In this document: piece after piece, positions 33,369 to 41,933 of the stretch
Position numbering within the stretch: the first letter of the stretch is position 1
Layout: each line of letters starts with the position of its first letter
Source of the DNA: Pelomonas nitida
GTDB lineage: Bacteria > Pseudomonadota > Gammaproteobacteria > Burkholderiales > Burkholderiaceae_C
Assembly: GCF_043555975.1 (NCBI RefSeq)
Contig: NZ_JBIGIA010000014.1
Location: 1-64,000, forward strand
Length of the DNA: 64,000 bases
Direction of reading: 5' to 3'
Position numbers and translations under genes: made by a program
Notes under the pieces: model-generated
The model's database searches: none
What the model saw: the letters and a program-made list of their open reading frames with translations, nothing else
What the model was told of the DNA's origin: nothing

Positions 33369-34439
33369 TCAGTCGCGGCTGCGCATCGCGGCGCGCTTGT
33401 AGGCGGGGATGCGAGCGGCAGCACCCATGCCTTGGCGGGCCATGCGCCCGACGGCGGCGGCAGCGGCGCCGGTGGCGTGCCCGGCGGCGTAGGGGATGCC
33501 GGCGCCTGCACGGACAGTGCCGCCCGCAGCGTCAGCGGCGCCAGCACGGCCAGAGCGTGGCCCAGAACGCAGGCCGGCGACCATCATGGCGTTCTGGATC
33601 ATCTGCACGCCTTGCTGCATGGCCGCGCCACCGGTGAGGGCGGAGGCAAGGCTTGGGGCTTGGAAGCAGATGATGGCCATCAGGATCATGACGATGCAGT
33701 ACTTGATGGATTCGGCGACGGCGTTGAACGCGGGGCCGGCAAGTCCCCCTTGGTCCTGAATGGTCTGGACAAGCGTGTCGCCCATGTAGGCGCTGAGGCC
33801 CAGCGCAAAGAAGGCGAACCAGGTGACGACGACCGTGTTCAGCAGCATTGACAGCCAGCTGTCGAAGAACCGCGCGGTGGGCTTCCACGCCAGCGAAAGG
33901 ACGAACAGCGGACCGATCGCGATCACGAAGGTCATCAAGACCTTGGCAAGGGTGATGACGAAGAGGGCAACGCACAGAAAGATGACGTTGCCGAACGAAG
34001 TGACGATGGTTGCGAACAAGAGGTCCAGCCGCCAGATGCTGGCGTCCTTCATCAGGTCGACCACAAGCTGGCTTGCCTTGTCGTTGAACATGTCGAGCAC
34101 CGCGTAGGGGGTGCTCAAGGCTGCGGGTGAGGCCGATGCAGGCAGGAAGGTGGTTGCCACGCCGGTAGCCAGCGCGTTCGCCGTGTCTGCGATGTTCGAG
34201 ATGTACAGGCCTCCCTGCAGCGACAGCGCCAAGACCAGGCTGATCTTGAAGACCTTCCACATGAAGGAGGGCACCGTTTCGGAAACCTCGTTGCGCGTGA
34301 CCGCCCAGCCGTACAGAACAATCCAAAGTGTCATCACAGACAGCGCAACAGGCAGCAGGGCCGTCGCGAGCGCGGTGACGACGTTCAGCACGTAGCTGGT
34401 CAGTACGACGTCAAACTGATTGCCGACCCAGGTGAACAT
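33369..34439 (-). CDS. virB6: VirB6/TrbL-type polytopic T4SS protein
   Basis: A 356-residue inner-membrane protein with about six hydrophobic segments between residues 15 and 280 and a Gly/Ala/Arg-rich cytoplasmic tail. Family signals are FMWKVFKISLVLAL and a central periplasmic loop. VirB6 contacts DNA during transfer. The tail from about residue 290 is low complexity (GRMARQGMGAAARIP). Confidence 0.85.
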   Translation of the reverse strand: MFTWVGNQFDVVLTSYVLNVVTALATALLPVALSVMTLWIVLYGWAVTRNEVSETVPSFMWKVFKISLVLALSLQGGLYISNIADTANALATGVATTFLPASASPAALSTPYAVLDMFNDKASQLVVDLMKDASIWRLDLLFATIVTSFGNVIFLCVALFVITLAKVLMTFVIAIGPLFVLSLAWKPTARFFDSWLSMLLNTVVVTWFAFFALGLSAYMGDTLVQTIQDQGGLAGPAFNAVAESIKYCIVMILMAIICFQAPSLASALTGGAAMQQGVQMIQNAMMVAGLRSGPRSGRAGAADAAGGTVRAGAGIPYAAGHATGAAAAAVGRMARQGMGAAARIPAYKRAAMRSRD

Positions 34440-34452
34440 CGCTGGACTCCAT

Positions 34453-34869
34453 CTATTGAATGACGCTGGTGGGCAGCGCCTTGGTACCCACGCACTTGGC
34501 TCCGGCTTCAGGCAGCGGGCACTGCATCCAGGCGCCGCGCAGCTTCACGATCCAGACTCTGGGCCGCTTCTCCTGGCCATAGGTCGAAGCTCGGCAAGTG
34601 CCCGCGCGTGCGTAGATTTCCGTGCATTCGCTCAAGCCTTGGCTGGTTTCCACCATGCGCCAGCCGCTTGGCGTGCAAGCGGGGTTGTCGGCTCGGCACG
34701 GTGCGGCAAGCGATGCAGAGGGCAGCGGCGGCGTCTCGACCTTCCTGCTCCCATCCGCCAACAGCGTCACCGCCTCATTGCCCTTGACGAACTGCGCCTG
34801 CGCACCCGCGGCGGCGAGCGCCACGGCCAGCGCGGCCAGTGAGTTGAGAAGGTAGCTTGCGGTCTTCAT
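34453..34869 (-). CDS. Small exported Cys-containing protein in the mating operon
   Basis: A 138-residue protein with a signal peptide (SYLLNSLAALAVALAAAGAQA). The mature part holds six Cys (for example PCRADNPACTPSGW, SECTEIYARAGTC, MQCPLPEAGAKC), which suggests disulfides in the periplasm. It overlaps virB4 by 4 bp and lies 13 bp before virB6, a slot that holds entry-exclusion or accessory genes in other T4SS operons. I do not recognise the family. Confidence 0.7.
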   Translation of the reverse strand: MKTASYLLNSLAALAVALAAAGAQAQFVKGNEAVTLLADGSRKVETPPLPSASLAAPCRADNPACTPSGWRMVETSQGLSECTEIYARAGTCRASTYGQEKRPRVWIVKLRGAWMQCPLPEAGAKCVGTKALPTSVIQ

Positions 34870-37349
34870 CGGGCTCTCCTTGCGTTGCGGGAGCCACGAT
34901 CGTGAACCTCGCTGAGGAACTCGGGAAGCCACTGAAACGGATCGTTGCCATGCCGTTCGCGCACGGCGTCCAGCAGGGCGACGTTGTCGGTGGTGGCGGA
35001 CAGCACGCTGATGAAGTCGTCCAGGCCGGCCAGGTCCAGCTCGCAGATGGCGCTGCCTTGGGGCTGCTTGACGAGGAAGCGCCGGCCGCCGTGCGCGCTG
35101 AGGTTGCGCACGATGTCGTACTCGGCCTGGCTGAGCCCGAAGCCGTCCACGTACTCCTCGCGCACGGCCTCGGGGTTGGCCAGGAAGATCTTGGTCACGC
35201 TCTGCTCGATCATGGTCCGGCCAATGGGGTGGCGGAGCACGTCGGACGGGCTTTGCGTGTCGAAGATGCCCAGGCCGTTCTGCTTGCGGATGGTCTTCTG
35301 CTTCTTCTTGGCGAAGTCGCTGAAGATCTCGTGGTCCAGCGCCTTCCAGAACTCCGAGATCACGTAGATGAGCCGGCGGCCGTCCACCAGCTCTTCCATG
35401 ACCTGCAGCAGATAGAGCATGACCGGTGTGCGCACCTCGGGCAGGTCCAGGAACTCGGTCGTGTCAAAGCCGATGACGGTGGCCGAGTCGAGGTCCTGGA
35501 GTCGGTCATCCGCCTGGTCGAACACCCAGCCCAGCGCGCCGCCGTCGCACCAGCGGCCCAGGCGTTCATAGAGGCTGTTCTCGCCCGCCTTGGGCAGGTT
35601 CTGCCGGATCGTGGAGAAGCGCCGCAGATGGCGCGGCATCATGGCGACAGTCCTCACGGCGTCGGCAATGGCACGCTCGTCCGCCGGCATCAAGGGCAGG
35701 GCGGGTGTGGCGATGCAGGTGCGGATCAGCCGCTCCCAGAACTGCATGCGTGCCGGCGTCGGTTCACGTTGCAGCGGGTTGCATCCCGTGGGCTTGCCCG
35801 CCTCCAGCGTGAAGTAGCGGCCACCCAGGGCTCGCATCGCAATCTCGCAGCCGCGGTCGAGGTCGAACAACACCAGTCGCGGCGCGGGGTTCCACTTGCG
35901 CGTCAGCGTCAGCAGGAACATCTCCAGCGTCGTCTTGCCCACGCCCGTGGAGCCGATGATCAGCGTGTTGCCGGGCAGCTTCTTGTCCTCGGAGTCTTCG
36001 TCGACCGGGCTGCTGTGCAGGTTCAGATAGAAGGGCTGGCCCGACGGAGTGCGCAGCAGCGCCAGGGCCTCACCCCAGGGGTTGCCGTTGCGCTTGCCCT
36101 GCGGGAAGTTGTGGGCGCTGGCCAGCGCCGCAAACGCACGCGACGACAGCTTGGCCTCGCGTGGCCGCCATTGCCAGTTGCCCGGCATCTGGGCAAACCA
36201 GGCCGCATCGGCGACCAGGTCCACGGGCGACATCTGCAGGCTGGACGATTCACCGACGGCGCCTATGGCTTGCGCGGCACGCCGCCCCGCGTCGCCCACG
36301 TCGTCACCGAGCACGACCAGGGAGTAGTGGTACTCGCCCATGCAGAACTGGCCGTCGCCGAGCTCGTTCAGCGCGACGTCCATGTCGGCCACCTGGCTGG
36401 CGACCACGTCGTCGCTGGCGATGAGCTGGTCGCGCTGCAGTTCCAGCGCGCGCATGGCCTCGCGGCGCGGCAGGATGGAGAAGCTCTGCGTCTCGATGAA
36501 CTCGCTGGCCTCGTAGAGCAGCGCGTTCAGGATGCCGGGCTCGACGGCGTCGGCGTACTCCTTGATGTCCACCAGCGCGGCATAGCGGCGCTGCGCGCCT
36601 TGCCGGATCTCCAGCTTGTCGGCGCCGAAGGACAGCCGGGCTGTCGGCAACGTCCGGTACAGCGGGCCGGCTGTCAGCGGCACGGGGCGCCAGCAGCCGT
36701 TGACGAGGAAGCCCAGGAACTCCGCGACATCCGAGTAGCTGCGGCCGTCTTGCTGGCGGGCGCCGAGCAGTTCGGGGCCAAAGCCCCGCAGCACGCGGCC
36801 GACGAGCGCCGAGCGTTCTTCCATCGTGCGCAGTGCCTCCGCCTGGGCGCTCGCGATCGTCGCGCGGGTCTTATGCGTGGACTGCACGGCGCGGCTGACG
36901 CGCGACTCGCAAGGCCGATAGACCAGGGTGAGGTACAGCTCATTGCTCACTAGCCGTTGTTGACCCAGCCTCGCCTGGTAGGCCAGGGACAGGTCGCGGG
37001 CGAAGCCGGGTTCAGCGGGGTGCTGAAGGCTGTCGGCCACGACGCGGTGGATGCGATGGGTCCAGATGGCCCATTGCCCGCCGGCCAGGTTGCGCAGCAG
37101 GCTGCACAAGGCCTCGTGGCGTTCGGCGATCTGGTGTGGGTCAGCGCACTCGAAGGCGACGCCGTCGAGCCGCCAGACCCGGAAGTAGTCGCCGCCGCGG
37201 GTGATGACGTCGTGCTCGCTGACGAGCGACGAGAACGGGATGAAGCGGGCCAGCGGATTCTCGGCCTGGGCGCGAACCCAGTGCCGGGGGCGCGGGCCGC
37301 TTCGCGTGAAGAGCCCGGCGAGGCTGGCGCGGTCAGGCATGCCAAGCAT
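34866..37349 (-). CDS. virB4: VirB4-type conjugative ATPase
   Basis: An 827-residue ATPase, the largest T4SS motor, needed for pilus biogenesis. Walker A is IIGSTGVGKTTLEMFLL (near residue 470) and Walker B is RRLIYVISEFWKAL (near 660), with the N-terminal CagE_TrbE_VirB region (SLVSEHDVITRGGDYFRVWR). It overlaps virB3 by 17 bp. Confidence 0.92.
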   Translation of the reverse strand: MLGMPDRASLAGLFTRSGPRPRHWVRAQAENPLARFIPFSSLVSEHDVITRGGDYFRVWRLDGVAFECADPHQIAERHEALCSLLRNLAGGQWAIWTHRIHRVVADSLQHPAEPGFARDLSLAYQARLGQQRLVSNELYLTLVYRPCESRVSRAVQSTHKTRATIASAQAEALRTMEERSALVGRVLRGFGPELLGARQQDGRSYSDVAEFLGFLVNGCWRPVPLTAGPLYRTLPTARLSFGADKLEIRQGAQRRYAALVDIKEYADAVEPGILNALLYEASEFIETQSFSILPRREAMRALELQRDQLIASDDVVASQVADMDVALNELGDGQFCMGEYHYSLVVLGDDVGDAGRRAAQAIGAVGESSSLQMSPVDLVADAAWFAQMPGNWQWRPREAKLSSRAFAALASAHNFPQGKRNGNPWGEALALLRTPSGQPFYLNLHSSPVDEDSEDKKLPGNTLIIGSTGVGKTTLEMFLLTLTRKWNPAPRLVLFDLDRGCEIAMRALGGRYFTLEAGKPTGCNPLQREPTPARMQFWERLIRTCIATPALPLMPADERAIADAVRTVAMMPRHLRRFSTIRQNLPKAGENSLYERLGRWCDGGALGWVFDQADDRLQDLDSATVIGFDTTEFLDLPEVRTPVMLYLLQVMEELVDGRRLIYVISEFWKALDHEIFSDFAKKKQKTIRKQNGLGIFDTQSPSDVLRHPIGRTMIEQSVTKIFLANPEAVREEYVDGFGLSQAEYDIVRNLSAHGGRRFLVKQPQGSAICELDLAGLDDFISVLSATTDNVALLDAVRERHGNDPFQWLPEFLSEVHDRGSRNARRAR

Positions 37350-37665
37350 CGCGGCCTCCCCGGTACAGCGTAGGCGCGTAGCTGCGCGCCTGCCAGAAGC
37401 GGCCGTTGCGGTCGTGCAGGCGCAGCTTCATGGCGACGAACATCTGGCGGAAACGCTGATCGTCCTTGGCGGTCACGAAGCGCATCCACAACAGCGCGGG
37501 CACGATGGCAACCACCACGGCCAGCGCGAGCCACCAGCTGATGAGCGAGCCGCCCCACATGATCAGCAGCATGGCCGTGCCGAACAGCACGACCAGCGGC
37601 ACCAGCGGAATACCCAGCTTCATGGCCGGGCGTGTGGCGCCCTTGTAGATGGCTTCACCTGACAT
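37333..37665 (-). CDS. virB3: VirB3-type T4SS protein
   Basis: A 110-residue inner-membrane protein with two close hydrophobic segments (LGIPLVPLVVLFGTAMLLIM and a second to about residue 60), then a soluble part FVTAKDDQRFRQMFVAMKLR, the typical VirB3 pattern. It helps place pilin in the membrane and often works fused to VirB4. Confidence 0.85.
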   Translation of the reverse strand: MSGEAIYKGATRPAMKLGIPLVPLVVLFGTAMLLIMWGGSLISWWLALAVVVAIVPALLWMRFVTAKDDQRFRQMFVAMKLRLHDRNGRFWQARSYAPTLYRGGRDAWHA

Positions 37666-37679
37666 GGCAGCCTCGGCCG

Positions 37680-37967
37680 TCAGCTGACGATGTAGGCCGA
37701 CATGGCGCTGGCGCCGCCGATCAGCGTGCCGCCGATCAACACGTTGGCGACATCGGCCAGCCGGGCGCCCTGAAAGATCATCTTGAAGCCGGCCCAGATG
37801 ATGGCGATGGTCACGACGGCGATTGAGATCGTCACCAGGATGGCGTTGACATTGACGACGGTGTCGTTGACCTTGTCGAAGCCAGCGGCAAGCACGGGCG
37901 AGGCGGCCAGGCTCAAGGTGGCGGCGGCCCACAGGGCGACCGTAGTTTTGAGGGCGTTGCGGTTCAT
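37680..37967 (-). CDS. virB2: VirB2-type major pilin
   Basis: A 95-residue prepilin. A long signal peptide is followed by AAGFDKVNDTVVNVNAILVT and a second hydrophobic segment, typical of TrbC/VirB2 pilins that polymerise into the conjugative pilus. The start overlaps the virB1 stop by 4 bp. Confidence 0.88.
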   Translation of the reverse strand: MNRNALKTTVALWAAATLSLAASPVLAAGFDKVNDTVVNVNAILVTISIAVVTIAIIWAGFKMIFQGARLADVANVLIGGTLIGGASAMSAYIVS

Positions 37968-38491
37968 CTCTGCTCCTTGAGTGACGTGAAGGGAACGGGG
38001 CGATGAGTGGCCGAGGCCACGGCGACGACCTTCTGCACATAGCCGTGCTGAAAGCCAGTCGTGAAGTTGCCGCTGTAGTAGCAGGACAAGGCGTGACGCA
38101 ATGCGCCCTGGCTGCCTATGGGTGGCGAGGGTTGTGCGGGCTTTGCGGCGCGATCGAAGCACTCGGCCAGCACGCTTTGCATGGCGGCGAGGTTGGTGCA
38201 GGCATCGAAGGCCGACTCCAGCGTCAGGCCGAGGCGGTCGAAGTTGCCGACGTTGATCTGGCCGAGACCGACGCTGAAGTTCCAGCGGCCGGCCTGCAAT
38301 GCCTTGGCGGTGGCGAGTGCCTCGCTGCGGGTGCGAGGTTGCCGTTCAAGCATGCCGCCCACCACGCCGATGGCCCAGGGGTTGAAGCTGCTTTCGACGC
38401 GGACGAGTGCGGTCGCCGTGTCGGTGTGCACCTGCGGCGCGCAGGCCAGCACGAGGGCAAGGAAGCTGGAGGTGTCCATGGCCGTGCTCAT
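37964..38491 (-). CDS. virB1: VirB1-type lytic transglycosylase
   Basis: A 175-residue SLT-fold enzyme that opens peptidoglycan for the channel. The catalytic Glu is in ALVRVESSFNPWAIG (near residue 32), followed by NFSVGLGQINVGNFDRLGL and the C-terminal ALSCYYSGNFTTGF. No clear signal peptide is seen; the first 15 residues are moderately hydrophobic. A second start at 38,479 is possible. Confidence 0.87.
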   Translation of the reverse strand: MSTAMDTSSFLALVLACAPQVHTDTATALVRVESSFNPWAIGVVGGMLERQPRTRSEALATAKALQAGRWNFSVGLGQINVGNFDRLGLTLESAFDACTNLAAMQSVLAECFDRAAKPAQPSPPIGSQGALRHALSCYYSGNFTTGFQHGYVQKVVAVASATHRPVPFTSLKEQR

Positions 38492-39072
38492 CGGGTGGCG
38501 ATGCTGGGATCGACCGGCGGGCGGGTGGACAGCCAGGCGGCAAAGTCGTCTTCGAAGCGCGTGTCCCAGCTGCCGAGCTGAGCCTTCGCGGCCGAGCTGA
38601 ACTCCGTCACCGCGTCACCCGCCATCGACCACCAGGTCTGCGAGAACGGCGCGCCGTTGACGGTGATGGCGATGGCGCCGGCGTAGTCGCAGCTGTGGAC
38701 CGGGCCGTTGGGGCCGTCCCAGGTCCGCGTGTACTGCGGCGGGCAAAAGGCCGGTGCACTGGCCCAGGCATGGGAAGAGGAGTTGCCGGCGCCGGACATC
38801 GCGCAGGTCGGAAAGCCCCGCCCGCGCGCCAGGTCCCGAAACAGGTGCCGGATCGGCGTTACGCACTCGGGAATCGCCCGCCAGCTCGGTGCGGCCAGGC
38901 ACAGCAGCACGATGCAGCCGTCCGCGGCATGGGCCGTTGTCGGGGCCACCAAGGTCGTGCACATCAGCACGCTGGCGATGCCGATGAGCTTGCTCGCCGC
39001 GAATTGATGTCGGACCTCAAACCCTGGCTTGGCTCGGTGCCGCGGCGCGTCTACATTTGGGATTGCATACAT
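38488..39072 (-). CDS. TrbM/KikA/MpfK-like exported protein, first gene of mating operon
   Basis: A 194-residue exported protein. After a hydrophobic segment the mature part starts ADGCIVLLCLAAPSWRAIPE and continues CVTPIRHLFRDLARGRGFPTC, a pattern of paired Cys and a conserved helix typical of the TrbM/KikA/MpfK family. The C-terminal half has WWSMAGDAVTEFS. TrbM-type proteins are required for mating in several systems. ATG 39072 is preferred, with AGAGG upstream. The promoter region of the operon lies to its right. Confidence 0.7.
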   Translation of the reverse strand: MYAIPNVDAPRHRAKPGFEVRHQFAASKLIGIASVLMCTTLVAPTTAHAADGCIVLLCLAAPSWRAIPECVTPIRHLFRDLARGRGFPTCAMSGAGNSSSHAWASAPAFCPPQYTRTWDGPNGPVHSCDYAGAIAITVNGAPFSQTWWSMAGDAVTEFSSAAKAQLGSWDTRFEDDFAAWLSTRPPVDPSIATR

Positions 39073-39170
39073 CGCAAGACCTCTGAATCGAATGCCGCAA
39101 GACGGGAATCTCGCGGCGGCTCGTTGGGAGCCATGCAATCAATCTAGAAGTCAAACCCCATCGGTCCGAT

Positions 39171-39194
39171 GCTGGATTTGGGCCGATTTCCAGC
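39171..39194. promoter_or_regulatory. 24-bp palindrome, copy 3 of 4 (mating operon / mnmH-like)
   Basis: GCTGGATTT-N6-ATTTCCAGC, same layout as the other copies with one mismatch per arm. It lies 22 bp before the mnmH-like ATG and about 100 bp before the first mating gene, so it could control both divergent units. Confidence 0.65.
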
Positions 39195-39216
39195 ACTGCT
39201 GGTGGCAGGTGAAGAG

Positions 39217-40254
39217 ATGCCCACGCCAATAGCCTCTACCGAGGCGCTGGTGCACCCGCACCAGATCGAAGTCCAGGAATTCAGCTCCTACGACCTCGTC
39301 ATCGACGCTCGAAGTCCCGAGGCATACCAGGAGGACCGGATTCCTGGCGCGGTCAACATCCCGGTGACCGAGGCCGACCGGGGTGTCGCTGCTGGATCAA
39401 ACCTCGGTGTTGTCCGCGATGTCGGGCCCGCCATGCCATACACCCTGGCCAACCATGCCCGGCGCTTGCGCCCGGGCGCAGCGGTGCTTATCTACTGCGA
39501 CAGGGGGGGCTCGGACAGCATGGTCTGGGCCGCGCCGCTGCGCACTGCTGGTTTCGTCGTCGATGTGCTGGCCGGTGGTTGGGCCTGCTATCGCCGGTGG
39601 GTCGCTGCCGGGTTGGAGGTCTTGCCACGAGCGTTCACGTTCCGCTTGCTGCTTGCGGCACCCGTCAGCGGGCTGTCGCGCGTCGTCAGGGCTCTGGAGG
39701 GGCAAGGGGATCAAGTCCTGGACCTGACCGCCCTGGCCGGGCAGCGGCTGGTGCCCGGGCTAGCACTGCCGGGCGATTTGGAGCCGTCGCAGCAGGCGTT
39801 TGAAACGCAGTTGCTCCATCAGCTGCGCAGGTTGGACCCGCGCCGACCCGTGTGGGTCCGCGTCGGACTGTGTGGGATGGGGCATCTGGAGTTGCCGCCG
39901 GCACTGCGTGATGCGCTTGCGATCTCGCAGGGCGCGCGGCTTGTGGTGCCCCTGTCGATCCGAGCATTGGCCTGGCAGGAATGCTTGCAGGCCAAGGGGG
40001 TCGGCCTGGACCAGTTGCTGGGGACCATCGGCGCATCTGCGCGGCTGCCAAAGGCGGAGGACTTGTTGCGATGGCAGCGGCTGGCTGAGTCCGGCCGCGA
40101 GCTCGACATGCTCGGCGAAATCATCAGCGACTTCGCAGAACCCTCATGCGTGAGTGAAGTCTGGTCTCGCGAGCCGAAGCTGATCCGAGTTGATCGCCTG
40201 ACGGAACACACATTGACCGATGTGATCGACGCTCTGCGGGCTCATGACGCGTAG
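39217..40254 (+). CDS. tRNA 2-selenouridine synthase-like protein (MnmH/SelU family) with degraded P-loop
   Basis: A 345-residue protein related to MnmH (SelU/YbbB), which replaces the sulfur in wobble-base 2-thiouridine with selenium. The N-terminal rhodanese domain is intact: DARSPEAYQEDRIPGAVNIP and active-site loop YCDRGGSD with Cys94. The C-terminal P-loop part is recognisable (PSQQAFETQLLHQLRRLDP, VRVGLCGMGHLELP), but the nucleotide loop reads LLAAPVSGLSRVV near residues 145-157, with no GKS/T. So it may not bind the prenyl or nucleotide substrate as usual. The role on an ICE is unclear. Confidence 0.7.
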   Translation: MPTPIASTEALVHPHQIEVQEFSSYDLVIDARSPEAYQEDRIPGAVNIPVTEADRGVAAGSNLGVVRDVGPAMPYTLANHARRLRPGAAVLIYCDRGGSDSMVWAAPLRTAGFVVDVLAGGWACYRRWVAAGLEVLPRAFTFRLLLAAPVSGLSRVVRALEGQGDQVLDLTALAGQRLVPGLALPGDLEPSQQAFETQLLHQLRRLDPRRPVWVRVGLCGMGHLELPPALRDALAISQGARLVVPLSIRALAWQECLQAKGVGLDQLLGTIGASARLPKAEDLLRWQRLAESGRELDMLGEIISDFAEPSCVSEVWSREPKLIRVDRLTEHTLTDVIDALRAHDA

Positions 40255-40383
40255 CTCGATCGGGCGAAGGATCAAAAGTGTCTCCTTGAGGAGGTCGGCC
40301 TGCAGGCAAGTCGGTGGCTCGACGGACAGCTCTGCAGCGGGTGCGGTCATTCGACTTTTCGAACTCGATGCCCGGAAGCGGCC
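40255..40383 (-). other. Possible remnant of a distal integron cassette
   Basis: Left of the attC core at 40384-40390 a minus-strand frame starts near 40,350 (MTAPAAELSVEP) and runs into the end of the mnmH-like gene. It could be the start of a lost cassette gene cut off at the ICE backbone. Evidence is only its position. Confidence 0.3.
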
Positions 40384-40470
40384 GTTCAACGTTGGAGGTA
40401 ACCGGCGCTGGAGCGCCAGCGGAGGGAACCCAACAAGCGCAGCTTGTTGGGCGTCCGGTTGACTGATGGG
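40384..40470 (-). repeat. attC 6, distal half, cut by IS
   Basis: The minus-strand core GTTGAAC (40384-40390) fits GTTRRRY. Inner palindromic arms include CCCAACAAG/CTTGTTGGG and GGCGCT/AGCGCC. The other half lies right of the IS at 41918-41933. Confidence 0.65.
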
Positions 40471-40559
40471 ATGGACTCCCCCGTTTGTTCGCCGCGCAAG
40501 ATCGCGGCACTGGTTTCCATGGGCGTGGGGATCAGGTTTGCAAACACGAGGAGTCCGTC

Positions 40560-41642
40560 ATGCATGCTACGACCGTGGCCGTGGACCTGGCCAAGAGTGT
40601 TTTCCAGATCGCCGTTGCCGATGAGCACTGGCGCGTCGTCGAGACGCAGCGCCTGACGCGCTCGCAGTTCGAGCGCTGGTTCCTCAACCGCGAGGTCGGC
40701 CTGGTCGTCATGGAGGCCTGCGGCTCGGCTCACCACTGGGCCCGCTGGCTGAATTCGCTGGGCATCGAGGTGCGCCTGCTGCCGGCCCAGTACGTGCGCG
40801 CCTACGTGCGGCGCAACAAGACCGACGCCACCGATGCCGCCGCGCTGCTGGAGGCGGTTCGCGCCTCCGACCTGCGCCCGGTGCGCGTGAAGTCGGTGGA
40901 GCAGCAGGCGCTGCAGGGCTTGCACCGCATCCGTTCGCTGTGGATGGGTACGCGCACCTCGCGCATCAACGCGCTGCGCGGCTTTTGCCGCGAGTTCGGG
41001 CTGACGATCCCGCAGGGCGCCCGCACCGGGCTGGAGGTGCTGGGTCGCGTGCTGGCTGACCCGAACACGGGCGTGCCCGGTCTGATCCGCGACAGCGCCA
41101 AGCTGCTGCTCGAAGAGGTGCGGCTGCTGGAGGCGCGCATCGCTCAAGTCGAGCGCGAACTGGCCAACGCTGCGAAGCACAGCCCGGCTTGCACGCTGCT
41201 GCTGAGCGTGCCCGGCATCGGGCTGCTGACCGCCACCGCCATGGTGGCCGCCACCTCGGGCGACGTGACGCACTTCCAGGACGCGCGGCACTTTGCGAGC
41301 TGGTTCGGCCTCACGCCTCGCGAGTTCAGCTCGGGTGGCTCGCGCCACCTCGGGCGAATCTCCAAGAAGGGCGACCGCTACCTGCGCATGCTGCTCACGC
41401 ACGGGGCGCGCAGCGTGCTCCGTGCCGCGACAGTGGCTGTCGAGAAGGGCAAGGTCTTGAGCGGCGTGCGGCATTGGGCGCTTGCCGTGCAGGCGCGCTC
41501 CAACCACAACAAGGCCACCTGCGCGCTGGCCAACAAGCTGGCGCGCATCTGCTACGCCACGCTGCGCGACCACGAAACATTCGACGAGAAGGCGGCTCTT
41601 GAAAGGAAAACCCGGCGCCAGAGCTTCGCGATGCCAGCGTGA
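40560..41642 (+). CDS. IS110/IS1111-family transposase
   Basis: A 360-residue DEDD transposase. The RuvC-like part starts TVAVDLAKSVFQIAVADE (first Asp), with VVMEACGSAHHWARWL and RRNKTDATDAAALLEA carrying further acidic residues. The C-terminal transposase_20 domain has LLSVPGIGLLTATAMVAATS and HFASWFGLTPREFSSGG with the catalytic Ser region. Complete length, no frameshift, so likely active. Confidence 0.9.
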   Translation: MHATTVAVDLAKSVFQIAVADEHWRVVETQRLTRSQFERWFLNREVGLVVMEACGSAHHWARWLNSLGIEVRLLPAQYVRAYVRRNKTDATDAAALLEAVRASDLRPVRVKSVEQQALQGLHRIRSLWMGTRTSRINALRGFCREFGLTIPQGARTGLEVLGRVLADPNTGVPGLIRDSAKLLLEEVRLLEARIAQVERELANAAKHSPACTLLLSVPGIGLLTATAMVAATSGDVTHFQDARHFASWFGLTPREFSSGGSRHLGRISKKGDRYLRMLLTHGARSVLRAATVAVEKGKVLSGVRHWALAVQARSNHNKATCALANKLARICYATLRDHETFDEKAALERKTRRQSFAMPA

Positions 41643-41905
41643 GCACCAGTTCGTCTCAACAACCCAGCTTCTTCCACCACTTGCGATGGGTCTGATCGAC
41701 CATCATGGCCAGCCGGGAGCCCTCCCACACCGCGCGACGCCGATAACTCTTCCGGCAGCTCAGCCTGCCGCTTGCAGCGTGTGGCGCCGCGGTGACGCAG
41801 ATTCCATGTCGGCACGGGACTTCAAAGATCCCACTTCAGATGCCGGATATACGACTGCAGGTGCCTCTCCCAGCCAGCCCCTATCGATCAGGCCTTTGCC
41901 GTTGT
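41643..41905 (+). ncRNA. Candidate bridge-RNA region in right end of the IS
   Basis: IS110-family recombinases use a structured non-coding bridge RNA encoded in an end of the element; in IS1111 relatives this is the right end. Here the 263-bp right end has no gene. I did not fold it, so the call rests on family knowledge and position. Confidence 0.4.
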
Positions 41906-41917
41906 GGGGGAGTCCAT

Positions 41918-41933
41918 ATAGGAGGGGTTAGGC
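41918..41933 (-). repeat. attC 6, proximal half
   Basis: The minus strand reads GCCTAAC at 41927-41933 (RYYYAAC), directly after the VOC gene stop, then CCCTCCTAT up to the IS. Confidence 0.6.

Larger units (their letters stand above)
40471..41917 (+). mobile_element. IS110-family element, IS1111 subgroup, inserted in attC
   Basis: Perfect 12-bp inverted repeats ATGGACTCCCCC (40471-40482) and GGGGGAGTCCAT (41906-41917) flank a DEDD transposase gene. Sub-terminal short repeats of this kind are typical of the IS1111 subgroup; true tips may reach a few bases outside. The right non-coding end (263 bp) is much longer than the left (77 bp). Insertion in an attC fits the IS1111-attC group. Confidence 0.82.
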
